Below, in pieces: positions 37,301-51,577 of a stretch of DNA of 64,000 nt. The translations under genes and the position numbers were made by a program. The notes beneath the pieces are model-generated. The model did not search any database and was not told the DNA's origin. It was given only the letters and a program-made list of their open reading frames with translations. The stretch's first letter is position 1. Each line of letters starts with the position of its first letter. Origin of the DNA: Rallus limicola. Its lineage: Eukaryota > Chordata > Aves > Gruiformes > Rallidae. The DNA is taken from positions 52,453,762-52,517,761 of the forward strand of contig JAKCOZ010000005.1 in the NCBI GenBank assembly GCA_022605955.1, in the 5' to 3' direction.

Positions 37301-40300
37301 GCCATGACTCAACCTCCTGTATGAATTACAGGGAGCTCTTTGTAGCACTTGAGGGTTGCCTTTTAGTATTGAGCTAAACATAAAATGTAAAAGATTCAAC
37401 AAAGTCTGAATTTCCTTGTTTCGATAGCAGCAGCCACCTCAACTCTCTGCTTTTGCTAGTGCCCTGGAGCAGACCAACATACTGCTGGAGTGGCTGGGCT
37501 GATTTTGTAAGGTGAGCTGCCTTCAGGCTCTGGTGGGGTTTTTTTTCTTGTAGGTCTCTTAGACACGCCAGCTATCGACACTCAGTCCTTGCAATGAAGA
37601 TTTCAGCCGACACAGCAACGGCTGTGAGAAGGAGGCAGGGCAGGGAAAAGCTGATGCAGTATTGGGTTTTAACTGTGACCCAGGATTTAATGTGGAACCA
37701 AAGGAGAAAACGCATTTTTCTCACTATGTTACTAGCTGATAGAAGTTTATATCCAGAGCTAGGGCAAAGTTATTTAGGCTGCTAGTGATTTAAACAGCTT
37801 GGTTGGTTGATAACACATTTAGATATGCCACCATTTAATGAAAATAGATTTTTTTCTGAGAGTTATATATTTTACCTTAATTTTATTTTTCTTATTGAAT
37901 CTTGGATAGTTCAAACCAAAATCCCCCAAAAACTCACCCTGGCTTACTAAGCCAAATGTGCTGTGAAAGCTTCTTGAACAGCTTGCTTTGGCACGACAAA
38001 ATTAATGTGATTATAGTTCAGCAATGGTGGGCGGGGGAAATACCCCTCCAAACTGTCAGGGCTTGGGAAAGGAAACACAAAACCTATTATTATTCATATG
38101 TACTCTAGAGTTTCTGATTTGCTCCCATTGAGCTGAGTGATATGGTATCAGTTACTCCGATGCCTGTAGCAACGGGTTTGTGTTTCACGTAGTGTAGTGG
38201 AACGTCGGTGCAGATGCACGGTAGCCCCGTGTTGCTGGATGGATGGCTTCCAGGTAGATGGAGACTTGGGCTGACTGGCTTAGGAGGCAATTCTCCGTGG
38301 TCAGCCAAAAATCAGCTCTTGCTGGTGAGTCGAGAAGTGTGTGTGTGCGCTGAGTCAGTCTCTTGTATACCTGTATGATTGTACCACTGATTAGACTCAA
38401 AAGGCTTGGCAAATCCTATTTGTGTGGGAAGCTCGAGTGCAAAAACTTGCCTAATTTACTTTATTTAAATCGATATAATCCTGCTTAAGGCCTTTTGGAA
38501 AGCACATCTAAGTGAGCAGCGTTTTGAGTTAACACGGCGTCTTTCGTGTTCACAATAAAAGCTAGTTTCATGTGCAGAGGGTGTGCTTATCGTTACCTGA
38601 CACAAACTTCTGCCCTATTAAACGTGGAAGGGCTCAAGTCTCCTGCTTGCACGCATCACCTTTTGTGAAATTTGTACTTAAAAGATTTAATATCTTCAGG
38701 TCTGCTTTATGATCAGCAATCCTTTTGAACTGGCAAACAAGAAAGTGTGGATAACTTCAAATATCTATTTGAAGTCTGATTCCAAGGAATGCCTGTGTTG
38801 GTTTTTACCTTATAACGTGAAGTTTGATCTCTATCTGCAAACTGCAGTATTCTAGCGGAAATGTAAACACAGCCTGAACTTTTTTTAGATACCTTTAAAA
38901 CATGCTCTGTCTCTTAAAGACAGGGGCTTTATTCCAGAGATACTGGATATTCAAACCATGGAAACACATTTCTGTTCCTAAGGGCCACAGTGCGGCACCC
39001 GATCTCGAATCGGCAAAGCTCACGTGTGTGTGCTTTTGCTCAGGAGACACCGCTTTGTGGCAGCTTAGGCTTGGATCTCGTGCTTTTCGTAAGCCTGAAG
39101 CTTCACAGAAGGGCCAAGAGGTGGGAGCTGACTGAAGTGATTTGGAGTTCTATATAAGCACACAAAGTTGCAAGTTGTCTTGTTGTGTTTGGTTTTGAAA
39201 AGCTCTTATTAACTACTTTGACATCTCGCTCTTATTCTTGAACATCTGCTTTAGATTGTTTGCCATAAAAGTGTAAGAATTAATCTTGCTCTCATTTTTG
39301 TTATTGCTACCAGAAACCAAACTATTTTTATTACTTCTTGTTTAGGGATTTTGACTCTGAACTATTTTCAGAGTTGAGGAGAAAATTAATTTGTATTTTT
39401 TTCTTCTCCCTTATTCTCTCCCCAGTTTACAGGTAAAGTTAATTGAATTATAATTTTGAAGTGCACAGAGATGGGAGGCACGACGTGTTGAACTGCATAG
39501 TAAACTCTGCTTTGCTTTATTTGCCTCAATATTATGAGGTTTAGGTGAATTCAAATGATCAGCTCACTTTGGTTTGTTTCGCAGAGCAGCAGCAGCTGCC
39601 CCGAGCCAGGGTTAAGACATTTGCATCAGCTGTGGAAGACCTTAGAACACATTTAACTGTATGGAAATAATAGAGGAAAGTCAGAGAAATTAAAACTTTC
39701 TATATGCTTAATCCTTTTGATTAACAAATGTTCTTAATGCTTGTTCTTGGGACTTCCTTTTTCTTGGGTTACAGCTCATTTGCGTTGTTTCCCAAGCAGC
39801 CGTAAGGAGCTGTGGCATGCGATGTGAGTGAGCCCTGATCGCCAGCACGCTGCATTTGAGTCATTCCATTCCCTGTGCTGCATATTACTAAATTTCAGGG
39901 TGTTCAGCCAGTAGTTATATTGGAGCATATAGTAATCTTCCTTTCTACAATGGAAGTGTTGTTTTTAAGGCAAAACTTGTCATGTTATAAGCCTATAGCA
40001 GGAAATACTCAAGCAGCCTCTCTTAACATGCTGGAAATCTGATGTTTGTGCTGCAGTTGCTTTCACAGCAGTCTCTTCTTTCAGAATCTGTGGTGACACT
40101 TGGGGTTTTTTATTTATTTATTATTTGAGTACAAGTGTTGTAGCAAAAGGGTTCACAAAGGAGGTGGTGAACAAGATAAACCAGAGGAGGGTTCTCTATT
40201 TTATAAATAGATAACTGGGATTTTTCTGGGACTCAGTAAAATTACTGTGTGATTCTATCACTGTTTTGCTGCCAGCTTCAGTTTTCTCTAAATGATATTG

Positions 40301-43300
40301 TAGATTTTTTTTTTATTATTCTTTGTTGGTTTTTTTTAATGGCAGGAACCATTCCTTTTTCTTTGCACTAAAGATGCCTTAGGTGCTTCTGGTTATTGTG
40401 CTTCAAGGTGCTACAAAGCCATAGCCACTGAAACCAGAGTAATGCAGTAGGCCATGGTACTTCTTGGGTATGTGGATGGACTTTCTGCAATGCTCTCAGG
40501 ATCAGCCAGGGCTTACAAATAGACTTTCTGAGTCTGTGAAGTTCTGTGAATCCAAAGTGCTGCTGAAATCCAAGTGCCATTGCACTTTGAAAGCTGTTGT
40601 GGGTTTAAGCATCATTTTGATACGGCCATTTAAAATGTAGATGGAGACTTGCTTGGAAAGAAGCTCAACCTCTCTGGAAGGACAAAAGAGTATCTTCTGT
40701 GCAGATTAAAAATACAGTTTGTTCAGCCCCAGGGAGTTTTTTTGTTTAGTTAGACAAAATGAACGTGCATCTTCAAAGCGGTGCTGTGAACTGCGTGTTA
40801 CATTAGCAATGTAGCTCTTCCTGTCCCCTGAATAATCAACTAACATCTATGTATGTGCTCTGCAGGCAAACAAGGGAAAAAAGCTTAGAAATAAACTACT
40901 TTTCAGGTTTCATTTAATTTTTTTTCTGCAAATGAATTCTACAAATACTGTCAAGACACCTCATGTACTGCTAATGCCTGATGATGCTCTCTGCATTTTT
41001 CTGCTTTAAGCTTTGCTTTTCTCCTAAATTTCTCCTTTTTATCTTTTTGCCTGTTTCTAATAATTCACTCTGGTGTTCTATCTTTCTGTTTTCCCTATGC
41101 TATTCTTGCTTTTCTTTTCATCTCCCTTTATTGTCCTTTTCCTATTTTATTCTTTTTTTGTCCTCGTTGCAATAAAAACTTCCCCTGCTTTCTTTTGCCA
41201 GTTATCAACCTTTAGCAGTCTCCCCCTTAAAATCTAGCTATTCAAGGAATCTCACTTTATTTCTTCTCTTTATCAGGCAGACATAAGCCATGCTCAATGT
41301 GGTATTCTGCATCTTTATCAGCATTTATCTGGCTCTATGCTGTATGCTCAGTGAAACAGGGAATGTGTCTCTGATTTTCACACACGCGCATGCAGAGTTT
41401 CTCATCTCCTACAGACTTAAGGTCAGCTTTCTGTTCAGTTTTGTTATTATAAGCAGTCTTTCTTTTCAAATCATCCATCAGACTCTACATTCCTTAAAAA
41501 CAATACTGTATAGCTGTGGCTGGATGGTGGGGAGCTGCTTTAGAGGATCCCAGGAAAGAGCAGATAGGGGAGTACAACGAAGTTCTTCACGAGCTTCTTT
41601 TCTACTAATAAAGCAGCTAATTTTTGCAGGTTCCACTGTTCTCCAGAAAATCCTACATAATTTTCTTCCACAACATAGGGATCGTATCAACGTAACGCTC
41701 AGCTTTACTGCAACAGAATAGGAACACCAGTAGATTCAGCTGTACCAAGACTCAAACAATTGTTGCTGGTGGCTGAATGATGCGCAGCTACTGCTGTGCT
41801 CTGACCTCTACTGATTTGTACTTCACATCCCTTGAAAAATTGGGCCCTTAATGTGGGTATTTGAAACAATACTATATCAAAGCCTTTAATCCTGTAATAA
41901 GGCTGGCTACTGCAGACCTTGTGCTTTGTTGATAGCCAAATCAAAATGATCGAGGCTCCAGAAGTCTGATGGTAGATATGCTGTAAAAGTTTGCTTAATT
42001 CTGCTTAATGCTGTATTAGTAACACAGTGCACTGGGAATTGGCATAATAAACTGACAGAACATCGACTTTGAGTCACCTGTAGTGAAAATTTGTCTCTGA
42101 AAACTGGAAAGAACTTGCAGTTGTACCCTGAGAAGGGCTGTGTCAAGCACAGTGAAAGTCATGGTAGGAAAAGGAATGTGTTGAGCTGATGTTTGCAGAT
42201 GCAGTTGGCACTTCCAGCGTGTCTGAATACCATGCAGTGGCCAGTTCATGGCATGGCTCTGCTCTTTGGTTGAGCTGAAGGTTGCCAAATAAATATCATG
42301 TGCAGGGCAGAGCTCCTGGGAGCCAGAGCAAAAGGTACAGGAGCAGCTAAACTTTTGCAAACAGCCAGGTGGATGGTACAAAAGCGAGTAAGCGCTTAGG
42401 AACTGAGACCAAGTTGGGAGCAAGAGTGAGAAAGAAGTGCTGAAAACCAGAAGGGTGATCTGTGTGCTTCTTAGTTATGTGAAAATGCTGTTCTGTTTGA
42501 ATCCTTCATTTCCAAAACCGATGCTGTCTTGTGTACTGGGCTGTCCTTTGAACTGTGCTTGAGATTTTGAGGAAAGCTTGGGAGCTCGTGCCAGAACTCT
42601 GGAGTCTCTGCTGAAAATGAGCAAGTGACTCATGGCAGCAAACATCCAGGCTATCCCCTGAATCCTAACTGGGCTCCAGCAGCCAGCGCTGGAGAGGACT
42701 GTACCAAACGGGCTCTGCGATCCGTTGGTGTAAAGAAAGGGCACCAGGCTGTTCTGTGGAGAGAGCAGTCACTGAACCCTGGTGCTGGCGCTGACCCAGA
42801 AGAGCTGTTGTTTGGTGTGTTAGATGGACGCAGGCTTTCTTCTGAGAGATTAGAGAAAGGGGCTTTTTGGCAGGAGCTTAAAGAAAGGTCTGGTCAGGTA
42901 ATTACTTATGTCAGAAAGTTGTAAAGGAACATTTTGGAGGCAAGTAGAATGTGAGCCCGTGTTTGCTCCACAATTTATTTCCTAGGTACCTGTTTGCATC
43001 AACAACTCACATATATGGGACTGTTAATAGCTTCTCTGGTGCTCTTGCTGTATTTCTGCCATTCTTAAAGCATATCTTATGAATCTGTTTTGGCATTCAA
43101 AAATCAAACAGAGTTGCTGTGGAGGGGAAAAAACAAGATTCTAAATTTACTCAGACTGCCAGTAAGCATCTCAAATTGTGTACCCCAGACAGAAGAGGGG
43201 GAGTGAATCTTGGATCTCTTGTCCTGCTACTTGTGGTCAGATTCTGGTTTTGAGATCAACAGGAAAACCTGAAAACGTATGTTGGTTTTGTTGGTTTCTG

Positions 43301-46300
43301 TCAGATTACTCCTTTGCTTTCTGTCTCTCTTCTGTGAACTTTTCAGAGTTGAGTAATTAGATTTGTTGTTGGTTTTTAAGAGCGGTTAGTTTCAGATAAG
43401 TAAATTTTTGGAAAAGCCTCACTGGCATTGGAATTTTAGGCTAAGGAAAGGAATTACGCATTTTAGTTTGACATTTTTCATGTTTATTTAAAAAAGCTGT
43501 GGAAGACAGGGAGGGTAAAGGTTAAAATAATATTAACTGAGCCCTCCAAATCTATCAGTTTCATTCTTCTTTTCCTGAGTATTACTGTAGTCAAAGTAAG
43601 TAGTTAATCAGAATCAGAAAGCCATATTAGCGTTGCTGACACGGATTTGTCAATAGTGAACAGGGAGAGTGGGAACTGAAAAAAACCCCAAACCCCAGCT
43701 TTTGCCTCAGACTGCATTGCTTAAGCTATTTGCATTAATATTGTTCTCTAAGAAATTCTATTAACATGAAATCTTCCCAAAACCTGAATTTTGTTGAGAG
43801 CTTAACAGTAAAATAGTTCCCTAAGACTCCTTATACTGAAAAATTCAAGGCATTTATCGTATTCTACTGTTCACTTGAAAGCAGTCAGATAATTACACAC
43901 TCAAATGGCAGCGTTTCAGAAGGGGGCTTTGTTACCCTTTCTGCCCCACTGCATACAGTGGCAGCAATGCTCAGGGTGTGCTTCAGCAGCACCATGCCCT
44001 GGCATCCCGCAGGGCTCAGTTTTTTTTCGACTGTCCGTGCGCTCGTTCTGCCAGGATGGGGATGGCAAAGAGTTAAATAAAACTGCTGCAAACTGACTCA
44101 ATGAGATTTAGCACATAAATATTACTACTTCTGTTATCTGACGTGTGCTGTGTTCTGGTAGTATGGTGATAACAGACCCGAGTGAGTTCTTCAGCAGAGG
44201 GAAACTAAGAAAGAAAAAAGCTTTGGCTGCATCATCTAGTCCAGCCACTGTGAGTACAGAAACCTGCTTTGTCTGGACAAGTTTTAATGATGCCGATCTC
44301 TGGCTTCTGTCTCTCGCCCGGGGATGTTTTTGTGGCATAGCTGTTCCTCCTCTTTCCCCCACTAGTGCATTTTTGGTGTCGGTCTCTTTTCTCCTCCTCC
44401 TTGGCACTCAAGAGATTTCTGAGAAGACTGTCAGTTGTTATTTCTTTTTGCTGCCGGGGGAAGGAGGTGAAGGGAGGCAAAGGGAGGCAATGACATTTTG
44501 GAGGCGGGGAAAGGGAGAAGCGACAGGACGAGAAGTATGAATGCTGCACCTCAAGCTGGTATTTCTGGACCCTGGTTGCTAAAATGCCTCTTTCTGCTAG
44601 CAGGCAAATACTGATACACCTGGCATTTGCCAAGAGTTTCCCCCCAAACCCCTGTGTGAAAGATGCACTGATACACTATCATTTTGATGCTCTAGTAGCT
44701 ATGACTTTTCCTAAAAGGACATTTATTCAAAATAAGCTCCTTGTAGGTTTTTTTCGTAATGCCATGTTGTGTCACAGTCTGAAACATAAATCATCTACTG
44801 ATTTGTCTCTTAGAATTTAAACTGAGAGATGTCTCAAACAGTATATATGAGGTGGTGAAAAGTAAATCAGCAAGTCTGTCTTCCATGTAATGCAAAGATG
44901 TTATTTAAACTCCCTCTCATAATTTAATCCTGTATTTCTCTCTAAACCCATGAATGGAAAGTCAGTGGCTCACAAATCCATTGCTGTGCAGTCTTCTACA
45001 TAAACAAAGTCATAAGGATAAGCAAATGCCTGCCTTCTAATTAGCAGTGTGTTTTGTGGTTCCATACATTCCAAAATGTAATAGACAGCTATGGTGCCTA
45101 AAATAATGCAAGAGAAAAAAACTTGTGTGCCACAAAGATAGGGGTGGGAGGGAGAGGAGGCAGGAAAATCTGTTGTCTGTGTTCTTGGAAGACTTTTTCG
45201 ATCTCCATTTGGATACCGTCAGCTTCTTTTACACAAACATTACAGCATCCGAGGGGAATTAGAAATACTTACCCATGACCACAACGTCAGATCTTAGGTT
45301 TGTCAGGCAAAAGCAATGCAAAGGCAGGATCTTGGACCTGCTGCCTTCATTTTGGTTTTAGCATGATGATAAATGCCTCCTAATGCTGGAAAGAGGTGAG
45401 CCTGGCTGTCTAGGTGGAATACAGGAAATTTAAAAATCTTACCTCATAGATGTGAAATGGGTTTTGGATCTGTAACAGTGCTGTGCAAGCCCTAAGTAAC
45501 AGTTGTTGTCTCTTGTGATGTCTCTGAAGATACACAACAGCTTGCCTTTTATACCAGTCTTCAGTCAAATGGCTAGGGACCACTCAGGTCAGGGACCCAA
45601 AACAGAGATGCTGCTGGTCAAACTGCTTTTAACTGAGATAATAGTGGCCAGATTGAGCCTTTTAACTTCAACAAGAGTTATTGTGAATGTACTGTATCAC
45701 AGCATCAGTGAAAAGAGGAAAGACAAAGCTTTTCACTGGTAAGTTCCCGTTGGTTTCCATCTCCACCTTTTTGCAGCAGTCTGGGCCATACCCAGTCTTG
45801 TGACCGCAGTGTGATCTGTGCAGGGCTGAAGGAGTTGGATGCCCGTGAGCTCGGGAGCCTGTGTGGCCATGCTGCTGTAATTGCACTGTAAGGAGTCAGT
45901 GGTGTGGATACAGCCCACTCATACCAAAGCATCTGCAGACTAGACTTGAGCCCCTTTCAGGTGGGGATGTGTGGTGTAACACTTCAGTGTCCATCATCTA
46001 GCGCTTCCTCAAATCAAGGCAGACTAATAGCCAATTTATATGAAAAAGTCTTTACCTAAAGACCATGCAGCTACAGGGCAGGAACTACAGCCAGTTGTGG
46101 GGTTTTTTTTCTCCCATGTTGCTAAAGCCCATCAGCTACAGTAGTGATTTTGGGAAAGGAAAACAAATGAGCAGTGTCATACAGCTGCACAATCTCCTTG
46201 AGGTGCAGATCTGCTGGCTGGATGCAAACCAGTGTAGTTGTTCTGCCATGAAAAAGTATGTACTGATTCCTGACACTTGTGCCATGGGCCTGTATGTTGG

Positions 46301-46354
46301 TGAAAAAGGCGTAGGAGAGAAGCAGTGCTTTGTAACTCAATGAACCAGAAGTGA

Positions 46355-46600
46355 GCTGTCAATATTTAACAGTGAAGATAGTTAACTACTGGAACAGCTT
46401 ACCTAGCGTCTGTGCCTGGACCTTTATGATCTGAAATGTTTAGATCAGATGCTTTTCCGAAGATGGTGCTTTGGTTGAACCACCAGTCCTTGGGCTTCAT
46501 ACAGGAAAACAAAACGTCCTGGTCTGGGCTAGACAGGAGGTTAGACCAGCTCAAGCATGGATGGTTTCTGTACACTTCTCCCATTCTAATGATGATCTGC
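46355..46600 (+). mobile_element. Old, diverged CR1 LINE 3' region
   Basis: The sequence aatatttaacagtgaagata, gttaactactggaacagctt and acctag, then agatcagatgcttttcc and ggctagacaggaggttagac, follows block by block the 3' region of older amniote CR1 subfamilies (ttaacagtgagggtaattaa, ccactggaacaacttacc, ggaggtcagactagatgat; recalled). It is much more diverged than the other CR1 copies and so probably inserted much earlier. Overlapping open frames here are repeat-derived or chance. Confidence 0.7.
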
Positions 46601-48444
46601 TCTCTGGGCCACCTCAGTGTGGTGTTTTTGCAATACTCTGCCTCACAGAGGGGTCCTGGCATTGGGTCAGTTGCTTCTCCATACACCAGTGCCCACTATA
46701 CAGCTGGTGTGCTGACCAGTCTCCCCACTGTTCATAGGCAACTCCCTTGCAGCTACTGGTTGACTGTTCGAGAGTAAATGGCCATCACAATCCCTTCTGA
46801 GCTCTGGCAGCTTGGGAACCCCACAGATTGAGGAAGACAAACAAAACATTTTCATACTGTCCTCCCAGGAATCCCCAGAGATTGACATCTGTAGCACTGT
46901 AAATGGTGGTAGGGAAAGAGGATTTTGTGTGTCTCTTGGCCAACATTAGCAGAAGTCACTCTCATTAAAAAAGTGTTAGGAATGCACCAGTGGCAACTCC
47001 ACTAGCAGCAAGCAGCTGTTCTGGTGATACCCTCCAGAGATGTGGCTCCTGCAATCTGAGCTGCTCCCTTCTATACTCAAGTAATTTCTCAAAATATTTA
47101 TCGTGGTTTTGATCTTTGCCTGGAACTGAATTTTCTATGCCTGGAACAAAATTACTCTGGATTTGGGAAGACTGAGGTTCTTTACTCATTGGATGAGGGT
47201 ATACATGTGTAAAAGGTTGATGTCTTTTGCTTTGGTTTGGTTAAAGACAAAGATACTCATAAAATTTAAATCAAAAGCCTTATTTAAACATTACTCTCTT
47301 AAAATGGGTGTAACATGCCCACATGATTGTAGTTCCAAAATACTATACTTTTAGGAATTTGAATAGTTTGTCAATGGACAACTAGCAATATAAAAAGAAC
47401 TTGCATTTATATTTTAAAATATCACGAAGCCATAGTAAAGCTGGATTTTTAACCTCTCTTTTCCTACCTTTTTTTCTTCTTTTTTGTTTCCATTTGGGTA
47501 ATATGTGGCTGGCTACTTCTAATGTTGCAGCAGAAGTTTGTGGCCCAGGAATAACAGTATGCTAACTATGAGAGTCAGGGTGACTCATGGCTGACTCCAG
47601 AACTTTGTTCACCACATTTTGCCTTCAGGACACTGTCACCGTAACAATGTTAGCTGAGGTCCTGCCAGGCTCCTGGGTAGGGCAGAAAAAGCCCAGAACT
47701 ATCAATTCTCATCCCAAACACAGAGCTGTTTTGATGGAAAATTTCAGCTGCTGATATTTCCATAGAGATCAGCCTAGATCCATGGAAGTACTTCTCAAGG
47801 ACTTACGTCTTCGGTTTTCTCTGCTATTTTCTGCAACTCTCTAAAAACAAAAATACCCATGCTCCAAATTCAGAAAGGTCACTGTCCTCAACCAGAAATT
47901 TAATTAACAGCTTTCCCCTTCTACTGATAGCTGTATTTTTTTTTTCTTCCCCCACTCTTTAGTTAATTTTAACCCAGTGTCCTACATCAGGAGCCTTTAG
48001 TTTCCACTTGAGGGAGTAGATGCTTCTGCGACTGGCCCCAGGGAAGCGAAGCTCAGTAAGCGATCAGCACTGGGAACCAGGGTTACACACAGCATTACAG
48101 CATGGAAAGCTTCCGATCTCCTCTTGCAGACAAAATGTCTACAAAAACAATACTACCACTCTCCTAAATTCCTGCGTTTTGCAGATGTGAAACTCAATTT
48201 CTGCAGGGGAAGCCAGGATGTTTTGAAGGAGCTTGGAGTTCTCTTGTCTTTTTGCTGCTGCTGCTAATTTTTGTGAGCACCATAGAATACAGTAGAAAAT
48301 TGAAACTGTGTGAAAGATCAACAAATCAGTGTAGAATGTCACGCAGCAACATCTGTTAACTTTGGCTCTATCTCATATCCTCCTGACCCCTCCTTTCTAG
48401 CCACAAGTCTCCTGTTTTGTGAGAGCTCGGAGTGATAGGGACTT

Positions 48445-48466
48445 GGGGGGGGGGGGGGGGCAGGGG
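48445..48466 (+). repeat. Run of 16 G plus G6
   Basis: Sixteen G followed by ca and six more G. It is a second G-quadruplex-prone tract in the same intron, about 600 bases before the next exon. Confidence 0.9.
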
Positions 48467-48559
48467 GGAATATCTAGCTGTTTCTCAGTGGTCTGAAGGG
48501 CTTGCAAAAGTGCCACCTGGAATGAAGGGTTTATGTTTGCTTGCTTCTGTATTTTTAGT

Positions 48560-48800
48560 TATGAAACAAATGGGAATTTGCTGAATGAATTAATTGTGTT
48601 GCGCTGTAAAAGTCTGTCTTGAGAGCCATTATATACAGGAGCTACCAAAGCCTGCAGAGAGGAATGAAAGCGGCGTCCCTTTCTAATTAGGGCTTTCAGG
48701 AAATCATTGATTATAGAATCAAATAGGGTTGCTCACAGACATTTGTTTGATATTACTTTTGATAAATGCAATTTTTACCTAATAATAATTTTACTGGTGA
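48560..48800. promoter_or_regulatory. Candidate conserved non-coding element near the exon at 49047 (unproven)
   Basis: A repeat-free stretch with gaatgaattaattgtg, ctttctaattagggct, aatcattgattatagaatc and acctaataataattttac: several homeodomain-type TAATTA or TAAT cores and ATTGATTA motifs, with a CpG pair in gcggcgtcc. This is composition evidence only. Confidence 0.3.
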
Positions 48801-49010
48801 CACTGGAAGCAGCTGTGCTCTCTAACGGTAAGCCTGCCTTCAATAAAACTACCCCCTTTCCTCCTACCTTGTCCAGTTACAGCTAATGAAACATTACTTC
48901 TAAATTGTAGATCCCATTAAAAAAAAAGTCAAATAATGAAAAAAATGAGTGATACGGTAGACAATATGTTCTTAATGGGATGTGTTCTTAATGTTCTACC
49001 TGGCAAGTAG

Positions 49011-49169
<159 letters not shown>

Positions 49170-49470
49170 TAAGTAACACGGCGAGTTTTAATTCCCATTT
49201 CATGGCTCTATAGCTGGGACTGTTACCATCTTCAGTTTGCCAGCACACAGGGCTTTTATCTTAATTTTTTTTTTTTTTTAAAGGATCTTAACGAAATATT
49301 AGACTTCCTGCCCAACCAACATTTTGTTTGGGTGGATAAGCTGAAATTTTTGGTCCTCTAGCCTTTATAGATCTATTGAGAGCTGGACTGGATTGCATTA
49401 GTGTTTTTTAAGGTTGTCCTTGGCAGTCGTAGTGAAGTAGCTGTTCATTTTCAGTTGCACGGTATTAAAA

Positions 49471-49487
49471 AATAAATAAATAAAAAT
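49471..49487. repeat. (AAAT)n short repeat
   Basis: Three to four copies of aaat/taaa in aaaaaataaataaataaaaa. This is simple A-rich sequence. Confidence 0.75.
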
Positions 49488-51562
49488 CTGGGGCTTAATT
49501 TACCCAGCTGTAAGCCAGTAAAAATATTAAAGTTGGGCTGTTTGCCATGGAAAAGGGTAGATTTACTTGTCGACTCCTGTCTACAGTCAAACTGCGTTTG
49601 TGAGAAATGAAGCACAGAGCTTAACTTTGTCAGAAATGTAACACAGGGGCTGGTCCAGCGGCTTGGCGGCATCGTGGTGTGCAGCCATCTTTGGAAAGGA
49701 GTTTGGGACCCTGCTGTGCCTGGGTAATGGAGGCTGGGAAGGCCAAAAGTGACGTGGCAGCTCTCTCTAGAGACGTGTTCGTAGCTGAAATGCCACCTGA
49801 AAATGTGTAGCTACTGGGATAGCTAGTGTCACCCAACTTGTCATGGCCTCACTTTCAAGGTCACCAGCACTTAACAGTGGCTGGAAAATAATGTGGGGGG
49901 AGTGAATGTGCAGACTGGCAAGGCAAGAAAGAGTTTTAGAAAAGTAACAGTTTATGTTTGACAGTGCAATATGGGAAAACTGAAGCCACAAAGTACTGAA
50001 AAAAGTTCAGACATTTTAGTGTGCAGTTTCAGAGACCACTGAAGCCCAAACAGGAATCTCACCTAGTTCACTGGCACGGGAGAAATTGTATCTCATCCAG
50101 AAAATTGTAGTGGTAGATAAACTTCTTAATGTCAATAAGCAACCTAATGGTGCTTCAGAAAATTCAGGCTGTCTGGGCTTGAGGTTTTCTCCCTTTGGAT
50201 TATTTCTCCATTATTATTATTTCTCTGTCCTCCTGATGCTTGTAACTTTTATTATTTGTTATCAAACTTCTGAGATCAAATATTAATTAGCAGTTTAAAC
50301 TTGGGCAGAGCCAGACTCAGCCTTCACCACCTGTTGGGATGAAGCACAGCTGTGAAGGACCTCCAGTTTGGGTGGGCTTTGAGGCCATCTCAGCTCTGAG
50401 TCACATCACAAATGAAAACACTCAGTGGGGGGGTGATGACTTGCACAGGGAGGATTCCCAGTGAGTGCTGGTGTCCAGATCCGGCAGAAACCCTGTTCCT
50501 ATCTCTGTCCATCCCATCTAACTGCCTGTGACACTGGTTGGAAGGCAACCCAATCCCTTGCAAAACAACATCCTTTAATGTTGCAATGTCTGTGTGCCAG
50601 GGTATGTGGAGCAAGGTTTGCAAACACCACGCGGAGTCTTTTCTTGGAGACGCGTCATTTTACTTCTCTGAGTGTGAACAGTCAGGGCTTTTCAGCGTGG
50701 CTCTGGAGGTGATGAAAGAGTTAAGAGCAGCAGGGGTGCTGGGTGGCTGTGGTAGCACCGGGAGGTTCGTGGGTGGGTGGGTAGTTGGTGCCCACCAGAA
50801 GAGTTCTTCTGAGTCCTGAGGCTGTTTGCAGTTCCAAAACAAATATATCGATGCTGTGGCTTCCCAGCTGGTACGACTCTAACCCTATTCCATGGGGTGT
50901 CTGAAACACCTTAAGCCATGCAGGGCTACTCGTTTATATATTTGTGTTTCTGTGTTTATATGAACTCATGCGCATTTCCTGTTGGTGATGAATGCTTAAC
51001 TAATGTGCCTGGGTCCCTGCTTTGGGGTTGCTCAGGCAGCTGCGTACAGCTGCCTGGGTGAGGAGGGAGAGCTAGGCACAATGTTAAAGAGTTTTACTTT
51101 TAATTTGGACTCATATAAGGACAGGTTAAATTAAAAAATAATTTATTTCTTCCCTTTTTTATGTTATTGTTAATAATTGTGCAGTTTGAACTCTGGCTAT
51201 TTATTGCTGCCAAATAGTTCCCTCAAACATGCAGGCTGTTACCATCCAGAATCACTGCAAAGACGCTGCCAGCCTGGAGACTGAATTCACTTCTGGTACT
51301 GTGACTTACTGCCTTTTTTTTTATTTTTTATTTTTTTTAAAGATACAGTTTATTATCTTCAAAGCACTCAGTAGACTGGGCTTTTTGAATATTCACATCT
51401 TAATCTCTTACCATCTGCAAGACTCACTTTAGGTTTCAGCATCAGCATTGCTTTTCTTAGTAAACTGCTGTAATGAAGGGGACAGCTGGCAAGAAGTTTC
51501 TAGCAAATAGCAAGAAAAAGGTTGAATCCTTAAGGGATCATTGAGAACATTTGTTAGGAGTG

Positions 51563-51577
51563 TATATATATATATAT
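51563..51577. repeat. (TA)n microsatellite
   Basis: About seven TA dinucleotides in a row, a short simple repeat. Confidence 0.85.

Noticed and set aside
40981..41175. Hydrophobic small protein encoded on the plus strand
   Set aside because: The frame is T-rich low-complexity sequence, which gives F, L and S codons by chance.
46399..46777. Open frames of 88-113 codons on both strands
   Set aside because: They overlap an old CR1 fragment and show no coding homology.
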